Assembly: GCA_002402755.1 (NCBI GenBank)
Contig: DHGK01000339.1
Coordinates: forward strand, 1 to 27,131
Length of the DNA: 27,131 nucleotides
Origin: Planctomycetes bacterium UBA4800
GTDB taxonomy: Bacteria; Planctomycetota; UBA8108; UBA8890; UBA8898
Direction: 5' to 3'
Under the pieces are notes generated by a model. The model was not told the origin of the DNA, searched no databases, and was given only the letters and a program-made list of their open reading frames with translations. Shown one piece after another: positions 14,835 through 22,446 of this stretch. Positions within the stretch are counted from its first letter, which is position 1; every line of letters starts with the position of its first letter. Made by a program: the position numbers and the translations under genes.

Positions 14835-16367
14835 ATGGAATCACAAGGCGCGATCGTGCTCTTCCGCCGGGACCTCCGGCTCGACGACAACGCCGCGCTC
14901 GGCGCGGCGTGCGCGCGCGGCGGCCCCGTCGTGCCGTGCTTCGTGTGGTCGCCCGAGGAGGACGGCTCGTGGGCGCCGGGCGCCGCGGCGCGCTGGTGGC
15001 TGCATCATTCCCTCGGGGCCCTCGATGCGTCGCTCGGTGAGCGCGGCGCGCGGCTCGTCATCCGCCGCGGGCCGACTCGCGAGGCGCTCGAAGGACTCGT
15101 CGAGGAGACGGGCGCGCGCGCCGTCTACTGGAGCCGCTCCTGCGAGCCGGCCCGCGCGGCGGCCGACGTCGATCTCGCGGATGCGCTCCGCGCCGGGGGA
15201 ATCGAGACGCGGAGCTTTGCCGGCGCGCTTCTGGCCGAGCCCGCCTCGGTGCGGAAGAAGGACGGCTCCCCGTACCGCGTCTTCACGCCGTTCTTCCGGA
15301 CGTTCCTGGCGCGCGTTCGAGCCGGCGCGCCGGCGCGGCCGCCGCGGGAGATTCCCTTCCCCGCGGCGGCGCCCGAATCGCTTCGGCGCGAGGCCCTTGA
15401 GCTTCTCCCGCGTGTCGACTGGACCGCGGGCCTCCGGGCGGCGTGGACGCCGGGCGAAGCGGGCGCGGCCACCGCGTGGAAGCGGTTCCTGGCGCGTGCG
15501 GCGGACAAGTACGCGCAGGCCCGCGATGTGCCCGGCATCGCCGGAACCTCGCGCCTCTCGCCGCATCTTCACTTCGGCGAGATCAGCGTCCGGCGCATGT
15601 GGCGCGATGCCGCGCGGCGCAGGAAGGGGGCGCCGGCCGCACGGGCGGCGGGCATCGACGCGTACGTGCGCCAGCTCGTCTGGCGCGAGTTCGCGCACCA
15701 CGTCCTGTGGCATTTCCCGCGCACGCCCGACGATCCGCTGCAGATCGCGTTCGCGCGTTTTCCGTGGGCCAGTGCGCCGGCCGAGCGCGAGGCGTGGCAA
15801 CGCGGCCGGACGGGCTACCCCATCGTCGATGCCGGCATGCGCGAGCTGTGGGCGACGGGGTGGATGCACAACCGCGTGCGCATGATCGTTGCGTCGTTCC
15901 TCGTCAAGCACCTGCGCGTCTCCTGGCAGGAAGGCGCCCGCTGGTTCTGGGACACGCTCGTCGATGCGGATCTTGCCAACAATACGTTCGGCTGGCAGTG
16001 GGCGGCGGGTTGCGGCGCCGACGCGGCGCCGTACTTCCGCATCTTCAATCCCGAGCTGCAGGGGCGGAAGTTCGATCCGGAGGGCGCCTACGTCAGGCGG
16101 TGGGTCCCCGAGCTCGCCGTGCTGCCCGCGCGCTGGATCCACGCGCCCTGGCGCGCGCCGGCCGAGGCGCTGTGCGCCGCGGGCGTCGAGCTCGGCCGCA
16201 CGTATCCGGCTCCCATCGTCGAGCACGCCGCCGCGCGGGCGGGCGCGCTGGCCGCCCTTGCCGCGATGCGGAAAGGCTCGCGTCAGACGGGCAGCGGCGG
16301 CGGCGGCTCGAACGGCACGCCGAACGCCCTGGAGAGGAGATTGGCGGAGATGCGGCCGGATTCGTAG
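14835..16367 (+). CDS. phrB: class I deoxyribodipyrimidine (CPD) photolyase
   Basis: A 510-residue flavoprotein that repairs UV-induced pyrimidine dimers in blue light. The N-terminal Rossmann domain starts with AIVLFRRDLRLDDNAAL and ends near residue 150. The FAD domain carries TSRLSPHLHFGEIS, RQLVWREFAHHVLW (W283, E285), GYPIVDAGMRELWATGWMHNRVRM, and NTFGWQWAAGCGADAAPYFR; these correspond to the flavin pocket, the Trp electron chain and the dimer-binding Glu/Asn residues of known photolyases. The C-terminal YPAPIVEHAAAR is where the family usually finishes. Here about 25-30 extra Gly/Ser-rich residues follow, encoded by DNA that is antisense to the end of the carotenoid desaturase gene. ATG 14835 is preferred over a TTG further upstream because of GGGGAG 5 nt before it and the normal N-terminus. 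It could in principle be a cryptochrome-like relative. Confidence 0.93.
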   Translation: MESQGAIVLFRRDLRLDDNAALGAACARGGPVVPCFVWSPEEDGSWAPGAAARWWLHHSLGALDASLGERGARLVIRRGPTREALEGLVEETGARAVYWSRSCEPARAAADVDLADALRAGGIETRSFAGALLAEPASVRKKDGSPYRVFTPFFRTFLARVRAGAPARPPREIPFPAAAPESLRREALELLPRVDWTAGLRAAWTPGEAGAATAWKRFLARAADKYAQARDVPGIAGTSRLSPHLHFGEISVRRMWRDAARRRKGAPAARAAGIDAYVRQLVWREFAHHVLWHFPRTPDDPLQIAFARFPWASAPAEREAWQRGRTGYPIVDAGMRELWATGWMHNRVRMIVASFLVKHLRVSWQEGARWFWDTLVDADLANNTFGWQWAAGCGADAAPYFRIFNPELQGRKFDPEGAYVRRWVPELAVLPARWIHAPWRAPAEALCAAGVELGRTYPAPIVEHAAARAGALAALAAMRKGSRQTGSGGGGSNGTPNALERRLAEMRPDS

Positions 16368-17824
16368 ATGGTCGGAAGCCCGCTTCCCGGGTGCGTCCCG
16401 CCGCCCACCAGGTAGCAGCCGTCGAGCTCCTCGAAGCGGTTGTGCGGGCGCAGGTACAGCATCTGGGAGAGCCGGTGGGCGAGGTTGAACGTGGCGCCGA
16501 GGAAAACGCCGCGCTGCTCTTCCCAGTCGTTCGGCGCGATGATCGCCTCCTGCCGGATATGGTCGCGGATGTCCTTCATGGGCGTGCGGGCGGCCAGCGC
16601 ATCCAGCACCCGCTCGCGCATGCGCGGCGTCTCGGCGGCCCAGTCGATCCGGCTCGTGTTGTTGGGAACGGGGACGAGGACGTAGATCGCGGCGTGCCCC
16701 TCGGGCGCGAGGCCGGGGTCGGTCACGGTCGCGTTGCGCACGTAGAACGAGAAGTCGTCCGACAAGGTCTTGTTGACGGCGATGTCCGTGAGGTTCCGAT
16801 GGTAGTCGCGGGCGAAGACGATGCGGTGGTGCGCAAGATCGTACGACTTGTCGAGGCCCAGGTACAGCATGAACGTCGAGCAGGAGTACTCGCGCGCCGC
16901 GAGCTTGGCCGGCGAGTACTTCTTGAGGACGCCCGGCTCGACGAGGTGCGTCATGGCGTGCGCGAAGTCGGCGTTGATGACGACCGCATCGGCCGCAAGT
17001 TGCGAGCCGTCCTCAAGTTCGACGCCCCTGACCTCGCGGCCGCGAAGCAGGAGCTTCTTCACGGGCGCGTTCAGGCGAATGTCGGCGCCCTCCTCCTCGG
17101 CGACCTTGGCGAGGGCCTCGGCGATCTTGCACAGCCCGCCCTGGACGTGGTAGACGCCGTAGGCGTACTCGATGAAGGAGATGATCGCGAACGCGCCGGG
17201 ACAGCTCCAGGGCGACATGCCGAGGTACTTGGACTGGAAGGTGAAGCTGAGGCGCAGCCGCTCGGGCTCGAAGTAGCCGCTCAGGACATCGTAGAGGGAT
17301 TTTCCGAGGCTGAGCCGCGGCAGCGCGCGCAGGAAGATGGGGGCCAGGAACGCGGTCGGGCTGCAGTAATCCTTCTGGAGGCACGGGTACATGCGCAGGA
17401 AGCGCACGCGCTCGCGCTCCATGAAGCGCGCGAAGCCCGCCGATTGCCCGGGAAAGACGCGCTCGATCTCCGCGGCCATCGCCTCGGGCCGCGAGGAGGG
17501 GAAGAGCGAGACATCGCCGAAGTCAAGCTCGTACATGGGATCGAGCCTGACGAACGAGAGATAGTCTTCGCTCCGGCGCCCCGTCTCCGTGAAGATCCCG
17601 TCCAGCAGGAACTTCATCATGAGGAAGGTCGGCCCCACGTCGAAGCGGTAGTCTCCGAGCCTGAGCTCGGCGTTGCGCCCGCCGATACAGGGCTCCTTCT
17701 CGACCACGGTGACGCGGAACCCGCGCCGGGCGAGGAGCGCCGCGGCGGTCGTGCCGCCGGGGCCCGCGCCGACCACGACGACATGGACGCGCGACGCGCG
17801 TTCGGATTTCGTGTATGCTCCCAT
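16283..17824 (-). CDS. crtN: CrtN/CrtI-type carotenoid desaturase
   Basis: A 513-residue FAD-dependent amine-oxidase-fold enzyme of the phytoene/dehydrosqualene desaturase family. The N-terminal dinucleotide fold is VHVVVVGAGPGGTTAAALL (GxGxxG at residues 19-24) and VVEKEPCIGGRNAE, then YRFDVGPTFLMM. The C-terminal family signature is GCYLVGGGTHPGSGLPTIYESG. It would introduce conjugated double bonds into a colourless C30 or C40 polyene at the membrane. CrtN rather than CrtI is suggested by the CrtP- and CrtNc-like genes divergently transcribed next door; this is inference. ATG 17824 has no clear ribosome-binding site, but a promoter-like pair ends 7 nt before it and no better start is seen. 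Its last 85 nt overlap the photolyase 3' end on the opposite strand. Confidence 0.87.
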   Translation of the reverse strand: MGAYTKSERASRVHVVVVGAGPGGTTAAALLARRGFRVTVVEKEPCIGGRNAELRLGDYRFDVGPTFLMMKFLLDGIFTETGRRSEDYLSFVRLDPMYELDFGDVSLFPSSRPEAMAAEIERVFPGQSAGFARFMERERVRFLRMYPCLQKDYCSPTAFLAPIFLRALPRLSLGKSLYDVLSGYFEPERLRLSFTFQSKYLGMSPWSCPGAFAIISFIEYAYGVYHVQGGLCKIAEALAKVAEEEGADIRLNAPVKKLLLRGREVRGVELEDGSQLAADAVVINADFAHAMTHLVEPGVLKKYSPAKLAAREYSCSTFMLYLGLDKSYDLAHHRIVFARDYHRNLTDIAVNKTLSDDFSFYVRNATVTDPGLAPEGHAAIYVLVPVPNNTSRIDWAAETPRMRERVLDALAARTPMKDIRDHIRQEAIIAPNDWEEQRGVFLGATFNLAHRLSQMLYLRPHNRFEELDGCYLVGGGTHPGSGLPTIYESGRISANLLSRAFGVPFEPPPPLPV

Positions 17825-17831
17825 GAGCGTA

Positions 17832-17860
17832 ATTGTGATGAAAGAATCGCGGTTTTGCAA
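17832..17860 (-). promoter_or_regulatory. candidate promoter of the carotenoid desaturase gene
   Basis: On the minus strand TTGCAA (17860-17855), 17 nt, CACAAT (17837-17832), 4 of 6 matches in each box, in an AT-rich pocket of otherwise GC-rich DNA. The -10 box ends 7 nt before the ATG, again predicting a leaderless message. Confidence 0.4.
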
Positions 17861-17950
17861 TGGCCGGCGTTGCGCGCGGGGCCGGCGGCGGCGAGAATGG
17901 GGCCCGTGCGCGCGAGCGGGTTCGCGCGCCGGCATGGCGGAGACCTTGCG

Positions 17951-19438
17951 GTGGAGCAGAACGGCGGCTGCGCGCAGCCGCGATGCGAGGAGGTCGGCGG
18001 GGACGTCGCGGAACTGCAGGCGCTCTGCGCGCGCATGCGCGCGGCATCGCTGCGGGAGCCGCCGCCGCCGCTCCGGGAGCGCCGGGTCCGGCTCGACGCG
18101 TTGCGGGGCGCCATCGCGGCGCGCCGGGAGGAGATCGCGGACAAGATCGACGCCGATTTCGGCGGCAGGTCGCGGCACGAGACCTTGCTCGCCGAGGTCT
18201 GGCTCACGCTCTCGAGCATCGCGCACGCGCGGTCGCATCTACGCGCGTGGATGCGGCCCGAGCGCCGGCCGGTCAACTGGCCGTTCCGGCCGGCGCGCGC
18301 GCGCGTCATCCCCGGACCCAAGGGCGTCGTCGGCATCATCGCGCCGTGGAACTATCCCTTCTCCCTGGCGATGATCCCGTTCGCGTCGGCGATCGCCGCG
18401 GGCAATCGCGTCATCCTGAAGCCGTCGGAGTTCGCGCCCCGCACGGCCGCCCTGATCGCGCGGATCGTCGGCGAGGCGTTGCCGCCCGAGTGCGCCGCCG
18501 TCGTGACCGGCGGCGCGGATGTCGGCGCGGCGCTGAGCCGGCTGCCGCTCGATCATCTGTTTTTTACCGGCTCGGCGCGGGTCGGCGCGGAGATCCTGCG
18601 CGAGGCAAGCGCGAATCTCACGCCGGTGACGCTCGAGCTCGGCGGGAAATCCCCCGCGATCCTCGCCGAGGGATTCCCGCTGGATGTCTTCGCGCGGCGG
18701 GTCGCGGCGGGCAAGCTCTTCAACGCGGGGCAGACCTGCGTCGCGCCCGACTACGTGCTCGCGCCCGAGGACGCGGTCGCGCCGCTCGTCGCCGCGCTGC
18801 GGGCGTCGATCGCGCGTCTCTATCCCTCCCTGCGGCGCAATCCCGACTACACGGCGATTATCAACGACGCGCACATCGCCCGGCTGAAGGCGTACCTCGC
18901 CGACGCACGCGAGCGCGGGGCCGAGGTCATCATCATCGATCCGGCGGGGGAGGGTCCGCTCGACGATGTGCGCAAGCTCGCGCCGGCGCTCCTCTGCAAC
19001 GCGCCCCCTGAGGCGCGCGTGATGCAGGAGGAGATCTTCGGCCCGTTGCTGCCGATCGTCGGCTACCGCGGCCTGGACGCGGCGATCGCGTACGTGAACG
19101 CGCGGCCGGCGCCGCTGGCGCTCTACTGCTTCGACCGCGATGCGCGGCGCGTGGAGGACATCCTCGCGCGCACGCGCTCGGGAACCGTGTGCGTGAACGA
19201 CACGGTGCTCCAGGCCGCGCAGGACGCGCTGCCGTTCGGCGGCATCGGCCCGAGCGGCATGGGCGCCTACCACGGCAGGGAAGGCTTCATGACATTCTCG
19301 CACGCCCGGGCTGTGCTGTACCAGCACCGATGGCCGCTCGCGGCGCTGCTCAGGCCGCCCTACGGCGCGATGTTCGAGCGGGTGCTCCGCCTGTTGATCG
19401 GGCGCCCGCGTGACAAGGAGACGCCATGCGGAAAGTGA
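17951..19438 (+). CDS. carotenoid aldehyde dehydrogenase (CrtNc-like)
   Basis: A 495-residue NAD(P)-dependent aldehyde dehydrogenase. Landmarks are GPKGVVGIIAPWNYPFSL (about residue 122), FTGSARVGAEI, the catalytic base in TLELGGKSPAIL (E229), and the nucleophile in NAGQTCVAPDYVL (C263). The E-to-C spacing of 34 and the C-terminal LPFGGIGPSGMGAYHG are typical of class-3 and coniferyl-aldehyde-type enzymes. The hydrophobic tail WPLAALLRPPYGAMFERVLRLLIG may attach it to the membrane. Coupled to a CrtP-type oxygenase, it most likely oxidises a terminal carotenoid aldehyde to the carboxylic acid. The start is uncertain: GTG 17951 has GGAG 9 nt upstream, ATG 17897 lacks such a site, and ATG 18035 would remove part of the first helix. 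The stop overlaps the next gene by 13 nt. Confidence 0.88.
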   Translation: MEQNGGCAQPRCEEVGGDVAELQALCARMRAASLREPPPPLRERRVRLDALRGAIAARREEIADKIDADFGGRSRHETLLAEVWLTLSSIAHARSHLRAWMRPERRPVNWPFRPARARVIPGPKGVVGIIAPWNYPFSLAMIPFASAIAAGNRVILKPSEFAPRTAALIARIVGEALPPECAAVVTGGADVGAALSRLPLDHLFFTGSARVGAEILREASANLTPVTLELGGKSPAILAEGFPLDVFARRVAAGKLFNAGQTCVAPDYVLAPEDAVAPLVAALRASIARLYPSLRRNPDYTAIINDAHIARLKAYLADARERGAEVIIIDPAGEGPLDDVRKLAPALLCNAPPEARVMQEEIFGPLLPIVGYRGLDAAIAYVNARPAPLALYCFDRDARRVEDILARTRSGTVCVNDTVLQAAQDALPFGGIGPSGMGAYHGREGFMTFSHARAVLYQHRWPLAALLRPPYGAMFERVLRLLIGRPRDKETPCGK

Positions 19439-20898
19439 TCGTCGTCGGCGGGGGGCTCGGCGGCATCGGCGCGGCGGTGTCACTCGCCGCGGCGGGATTC
19501 CGAGTCGAGCTGTACGAGAAGAACGCGCACCTCGGCGGCAAGTTGAACCTGCTGGCCAGGGACGGCTTTCTCTTCGATCTCGGGCCGTCGATTCTCACCA
19601 TGCCCGAGGTCTTCGAGCGCCTGTTCGCGCGCGCCGGGAAGCGGATGGCCGACTACGTCTCGATCCGCGAGCTCAGGCCGCACTGGCGGAACTTCTTCGA
19701 GGACGGCCGCGTGATCGACCTCTACCCCGGGGCCGAGGAGACCGTCGCGAAGAACGAGGGGCTGACGGCGCGCGACGGGGAGCAGCTCGCGCGGTTCCTG
19801 GAGTACTCGCGAGGCCTGTACGAGGCGACGGCGCGCGGGTACTTCGACAAGGGGATCGACACCTTCTGGGGCATGGTCAAGTTCCACGGCCTGAAGGCGT
19901 TCTCGGAATTCGATGTGCTGGCGACGGTCGACAAGGGCGTCAGGAAGCGCGTCGACAACCCGTACCTGCGCGACATCCTCAACTTCTTCATCAAGTACGT
20001 CGGCTCCTCGCCCTACGATGCGCCGGCCGTGCTCAACCTCATGCCGTACGTCCAGTCGCGCTTCGGGCTGTGGTACGTCGACGGCGGGCTTTTCAACCTG
20101 GCGCGGGGCCTGGCGCGTCTCGCCGCCGATGCGGGCGTCGCGGTGTTCACGGGCGCGGAGGTCGTCAAGCTCGCCGCGCGCGGCGGCGCGATCGAGGCGG
20201 CCGTGCTCGCGGACGGAAGCCGGCGGGAGGCCGATGTCTTCGTCTCGAACATGGAGGTGATCCCGGCGTACGCGCGGCTGCTCGAGGAGAACCGCGCGTT
20301 CCTCGCTCGCTACGACCGGTTCGAGCCGGCGTGCTCGGGCCTCGTCCTGCACCTCGGGGTCGATCAGGAGTACCCGCAGCTCGCGCACCATAACTTCTTC
20401 TTCTCGCGCGACCCGCGGCGGCACTTCGCGACGGTGTTCCGGGAGAAACGGCTTCCCGAGGACCCGACGATCTACCTGGTGGCCCCGGCGCGCACGGACA
20501 GGACCCAGGCCCGGCCGGGCTGCGAGAACATCAAGATCCTGCCGCACATTCCGTACCTGCAGGACGCGCCGTTCGCGCGCGAGGAGTACTTGGCGCTCCG
20601 GACGCGTGTCCTCGAGAAGCTCGAGCGCATGGGGCTCTCCGACCTGCGCCGGCACATCATCGTCGAGGACATGTGGACGCCCGAGGACATCCGCGACCGC
20701 TACTACTCGAACCGCGGCGCGATCTACGGCGTCGTGTCCGACAAGTGGAAGAACTTCGGCCTCAAGGCGCCGAAGCGCAGCGAGAAGTACGGCAACCTCT
20801 TCTTCGCGGGCGGCAGCGTCAATCCGGGCGGCGGGATGCCCATGGCGCTCCTCTCCGGCCAGCAGGCGGCGGACATGATCGCAGGCGGCGCGGCCTGA
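19426..20898 (+). CDS. crtP: CrtP/CrtNb-type carotenoid oxygenase (CrtI superfamily)
   Basis: A 490-residue FAD enzyme with the CrtI-family fold: VIVVGGGLGGIGAAVSLA (glycine loop from residue 8), YEKNAHLGGKLN, FLFDLGPSILTMPEVF, and the C-terminal GNLFFAGGSVNPGGGMPMALL. The stretches WRNFFEDG and YYSNRGAIYGVVSDKWKNFG followed by KAPKRSEKY are what I associate with diaponeurosporene oxygenase (CrtP/CrtNb), which oxidises terminal methyl groups of C30 carotenoids to aldehydes. A plain desaturase cannot be excluded. ATG 19426 lies inside the end of the aldehyde dehydrogenase frame with AAGGAG just upstream, so the two are translationally coupled, which fits sequential action (methyl to aldehyde to acid). 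Confidence 0.88.
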   Translation: MRKVIVVGGGLGGIGAAVSLAAAGFRVELYEKNAHLGGKLNLLARDGFLFDLGPSILTMPEVFERLFARAGKRMADYVSIRELRPHWRNFFEDGRVIDLYPGAEETVAKNEGLTARDGEQLARFLEYSRGLYEATARGYFDKGIDTFWGMVKFHGLKAFSEFDVLATVDKGVRKRVDNPYLRDILNFFIKYVGSSPYDAPAVLNLMPYVQSRFGLWYVDGGLFNLARGLARLAADAGVAVFTGAEVVKLAARGGAIEAAVLADGSRREADVFVSNMEVIPAYARLLEENRAFLARYDRFEPACSGLVLHLGVDQEYPQLAHHNFFFSRDPRRHFATVFREKRLPEDPTIYLVAPARTDRTQARPGCENIKILPHIPYLQDAPFAREEYLALRTRVLEKLERMGLSDLRRHIIVEDMWTPEDIRDRYYSNRGAIYGVVSDKWKNFGLKAPKRSEKYGNLFFAGGSVNPGGGMPMALLSGQQAADMIAGGAA

Positions 20899-20900
20899 GC

Positions 20901-20959
20901 GGCGCGGGGGCGGGGCCGAGCGCAGCCGCGCAGCCGCGGCGCGGACGGCGCCCCGCGCC
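20901..20959. other. GC-rich hairpin between convergent genes
   Basis: GGCGCGGGG (20901-20909) can pair with CCCCGCGCC (20951-20959) across 41 nt of GC-rich sequence, filling the gap between the convergent crtP-like and isomerase-like genes. No T-run follows on either strand, so it is not a canonical terminator, though it might still block RNA exonucleases or read-through. Confidence 0.25.
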
Positions 20960-20961
20960 CC

Positions 20962-22425
20962 CTACGCGACGACCGGTTCGATGCCGAAGAGCCGGCAGTA
21001 CGCAAGCAGCGTGCGCGTGTGGTCGCCGTACAGGAAGAGCTGGTGGAAGCCGGGGAAGGCGAGGCAGTCATCGACGCCGTCGAGCTTGCACTCGACCGAG
21101 ACGACGCAGCCGCCCGCGGGCGGCACGGCGCGGTTCTCGACGACCGAGCCCGCCGCGACGATGAGGCGCGGCGCCACGGTTTCGTCCGCGCCGAGCACGA
21201 ACTGGACGACCGTCATGCGCTGCCCGATCTCCCAGATGGGGCGCGGCACGGCGTCGCGGTTCCCGTGGTGATGTCGTATGTCGTACTTGAGCGGCGGCGC
21301 GGCCGGCCCGCGCACGCGCGTCGGGCAGGTGCAGTGAGCGCCGATGAGCGTTCCGCGCGACGTATCGGCGACCGGGTCCTGCTGGAAGCCCGGCACGCCG
21401 AGGAGGTAGAGCGCGAGCGCGTGCGTCGTCGCGGCGTTGATGTCGGCCTCGCACGCGGCCGGAATGCCCTGGTCGAGCATGTACGACCAGGAGATGCACG
21501 GGAGGCTCACCGTGCTCGCCCCGAGCGCGCCCAGGCAGTCCATGGTGATGGCATCGCCCTTCTCGCGCGCGAGGATGGTCCGCGCGACGACGTAGCTCTT
21601 GATGCCGTTCAGGACGTCCTGGGGCGTGCCGCTCACGATGCCCATGGCGCCGTCGATGTACGCCTTGGCGAGCGCCTTGATCTCATCGGTGTCGGGCGTC
21701 TTCATGTACTCGGCAAGGAAGTCGGACGCCGGCACGTACTGGAGGTTCGTGCCGAGGTACGGGACCTTGGCCGCCCTGCGCGCGGCGCCCCGGAGCACCA
21801 CGTAGCGCATGTCGGCGAGCTTGCGGCGGGCCCTGAACATCTTGAGGCCGGTCACGACCTCGCCGAAATCATCGGTGCCCAGGATGACGCAGCCCGCGCG
21901 GCCGGCGAGCGGCGCCGTGTTGGTCGTGAAGGCCGTGCCGAGCGGCGCGTGAACGATCGTGGGAATGCCGCTCTCGGCGGCGAGCGTCGCCGTCGGCCAG
22001 GCGTGCTCCTGGCGATCGAGAAGGAGGACGAGGAGCCCGTCCGGCGTGGCCGCCTTGGCCTCCTCGACCCACGCCTTGGCCTCGTCGCGGCTGTGGATGG
22101 GGGCGGGGCGGAGGTCGACTTCGATGGCCAGCGCCTTCGCCGCCGCGCGGAGCGCCTCGGTGTAGTCGCGCCTGGCCTTCTCGCCGTCGAAGACCGCGCC
22201 CGGCCACCGCATGCCGTACTCGCCCTTCCTCCGGACGAACGCCGCCTTGACCCTCGTCACGGCCGACGCGGCGGGGCCTTGCGGCGCCAAGGGAGCGGCC
22301 TCCTGCGGCAGCGCGGCGCCGGATGCCGCGGCATACGCGGCGGGCGCCGCGGCCGTCGCGGCGAGGAAGCAGCGCCGGGACAGGCAGCGGTGCGCGGCGC
22401 AGTTGTCGGTGGGCTCGAACATCAT
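20962..22425 (-). CDS. Tat-exported L-fucose/L-arabinose isomerase-like protein
   Basis: A 487-residue protein with a twin-arginine signal (S16-R-R-C-F-L, then an Ala-rich hydrophobic stretch) behind a strong GAGGAGGAA ribosome-binding site. The mature part resembles the FucI/AraA-like sugar isomerase superfamily: VKAAFVRRKGEYGMRWPG, LLVLLLDRQEHAWPTA, GTPQDVLNGIKSYVVARTIL, DAITMDCLGAL, and the His/Cys-containing GTLIGAHCTCPTR and KYDIRHHHGNRDAVP. From memory this combination of Tat signal and isomerase-like domain is a recurring planctomycete family. Classical isomerases are cytoplasmic, so export through Tat suggests a folded metal-containing enzyme or sugar-binding protein outside the cytoplasm. 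The activity is not established. It is the last gene of the minus-strand run, 21 nt after the MFS transporter. Confidence 0.8.
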   Translation of the reverse strand: MMFEPTDNCAAHRCLSRRCFLAATAAAPAAYAAASGAALPQEAAPLAPQGPAASAVTRVKAAFVRRKGEYGMRWPGAVFDGEKARRDYTEALRAAAKALAIEVDLRPAPIHSRDEAKAWVEEAKAATPDGLLVLLLDRQEHAWPTATLAAESGIPTIVHAPLGTAFTTNTAPLAGRAGCVILGTDDFGEVVTGLKMFRARRKLADMRYVVLRGAARRAAKVPYLGTNLQYVPASDFLAEYMKTPDTDEIKALAKAYIDGAMGIVSGTPQDVLNGIKSYVVARTILAREKGDAITMDCLGALGASTVSLPCISWSYMLDQGIPAACEADINAATTHALALYLLGVPGFQQDPVADTSRGTLIGAHCTCPTRVRGPAAPPLKYDIRHHHGNRDAVPRPIWEIGQRMTVVQFVLGADETVAPRLIVAAGSVVENRAVPPAGGCVVSVECKLDGVDDCLAFPGFHQLFLYGDHTRTLLAYCRLFGIEPVVA

Positions 22426-22446
22426 GGGTTCCTCCTCGTTCTATCT

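Noticed and set aside
15443..17896. Long N-terminal extension of the aldehyde dehydrogenase frame.
   Set aside because: It overlaps the photolyase and desaturase in another frame or strand and lacks protein-like character. The dehydrogenase fold begins only near 18000.
17825..18238. N-terminal extension of the desaturase frame upstream of 17824.
   Set aside because: It is antisense to the dehydrogenase start and Arg-rich. The FAD-binding fold begins directly after ATG 17824.
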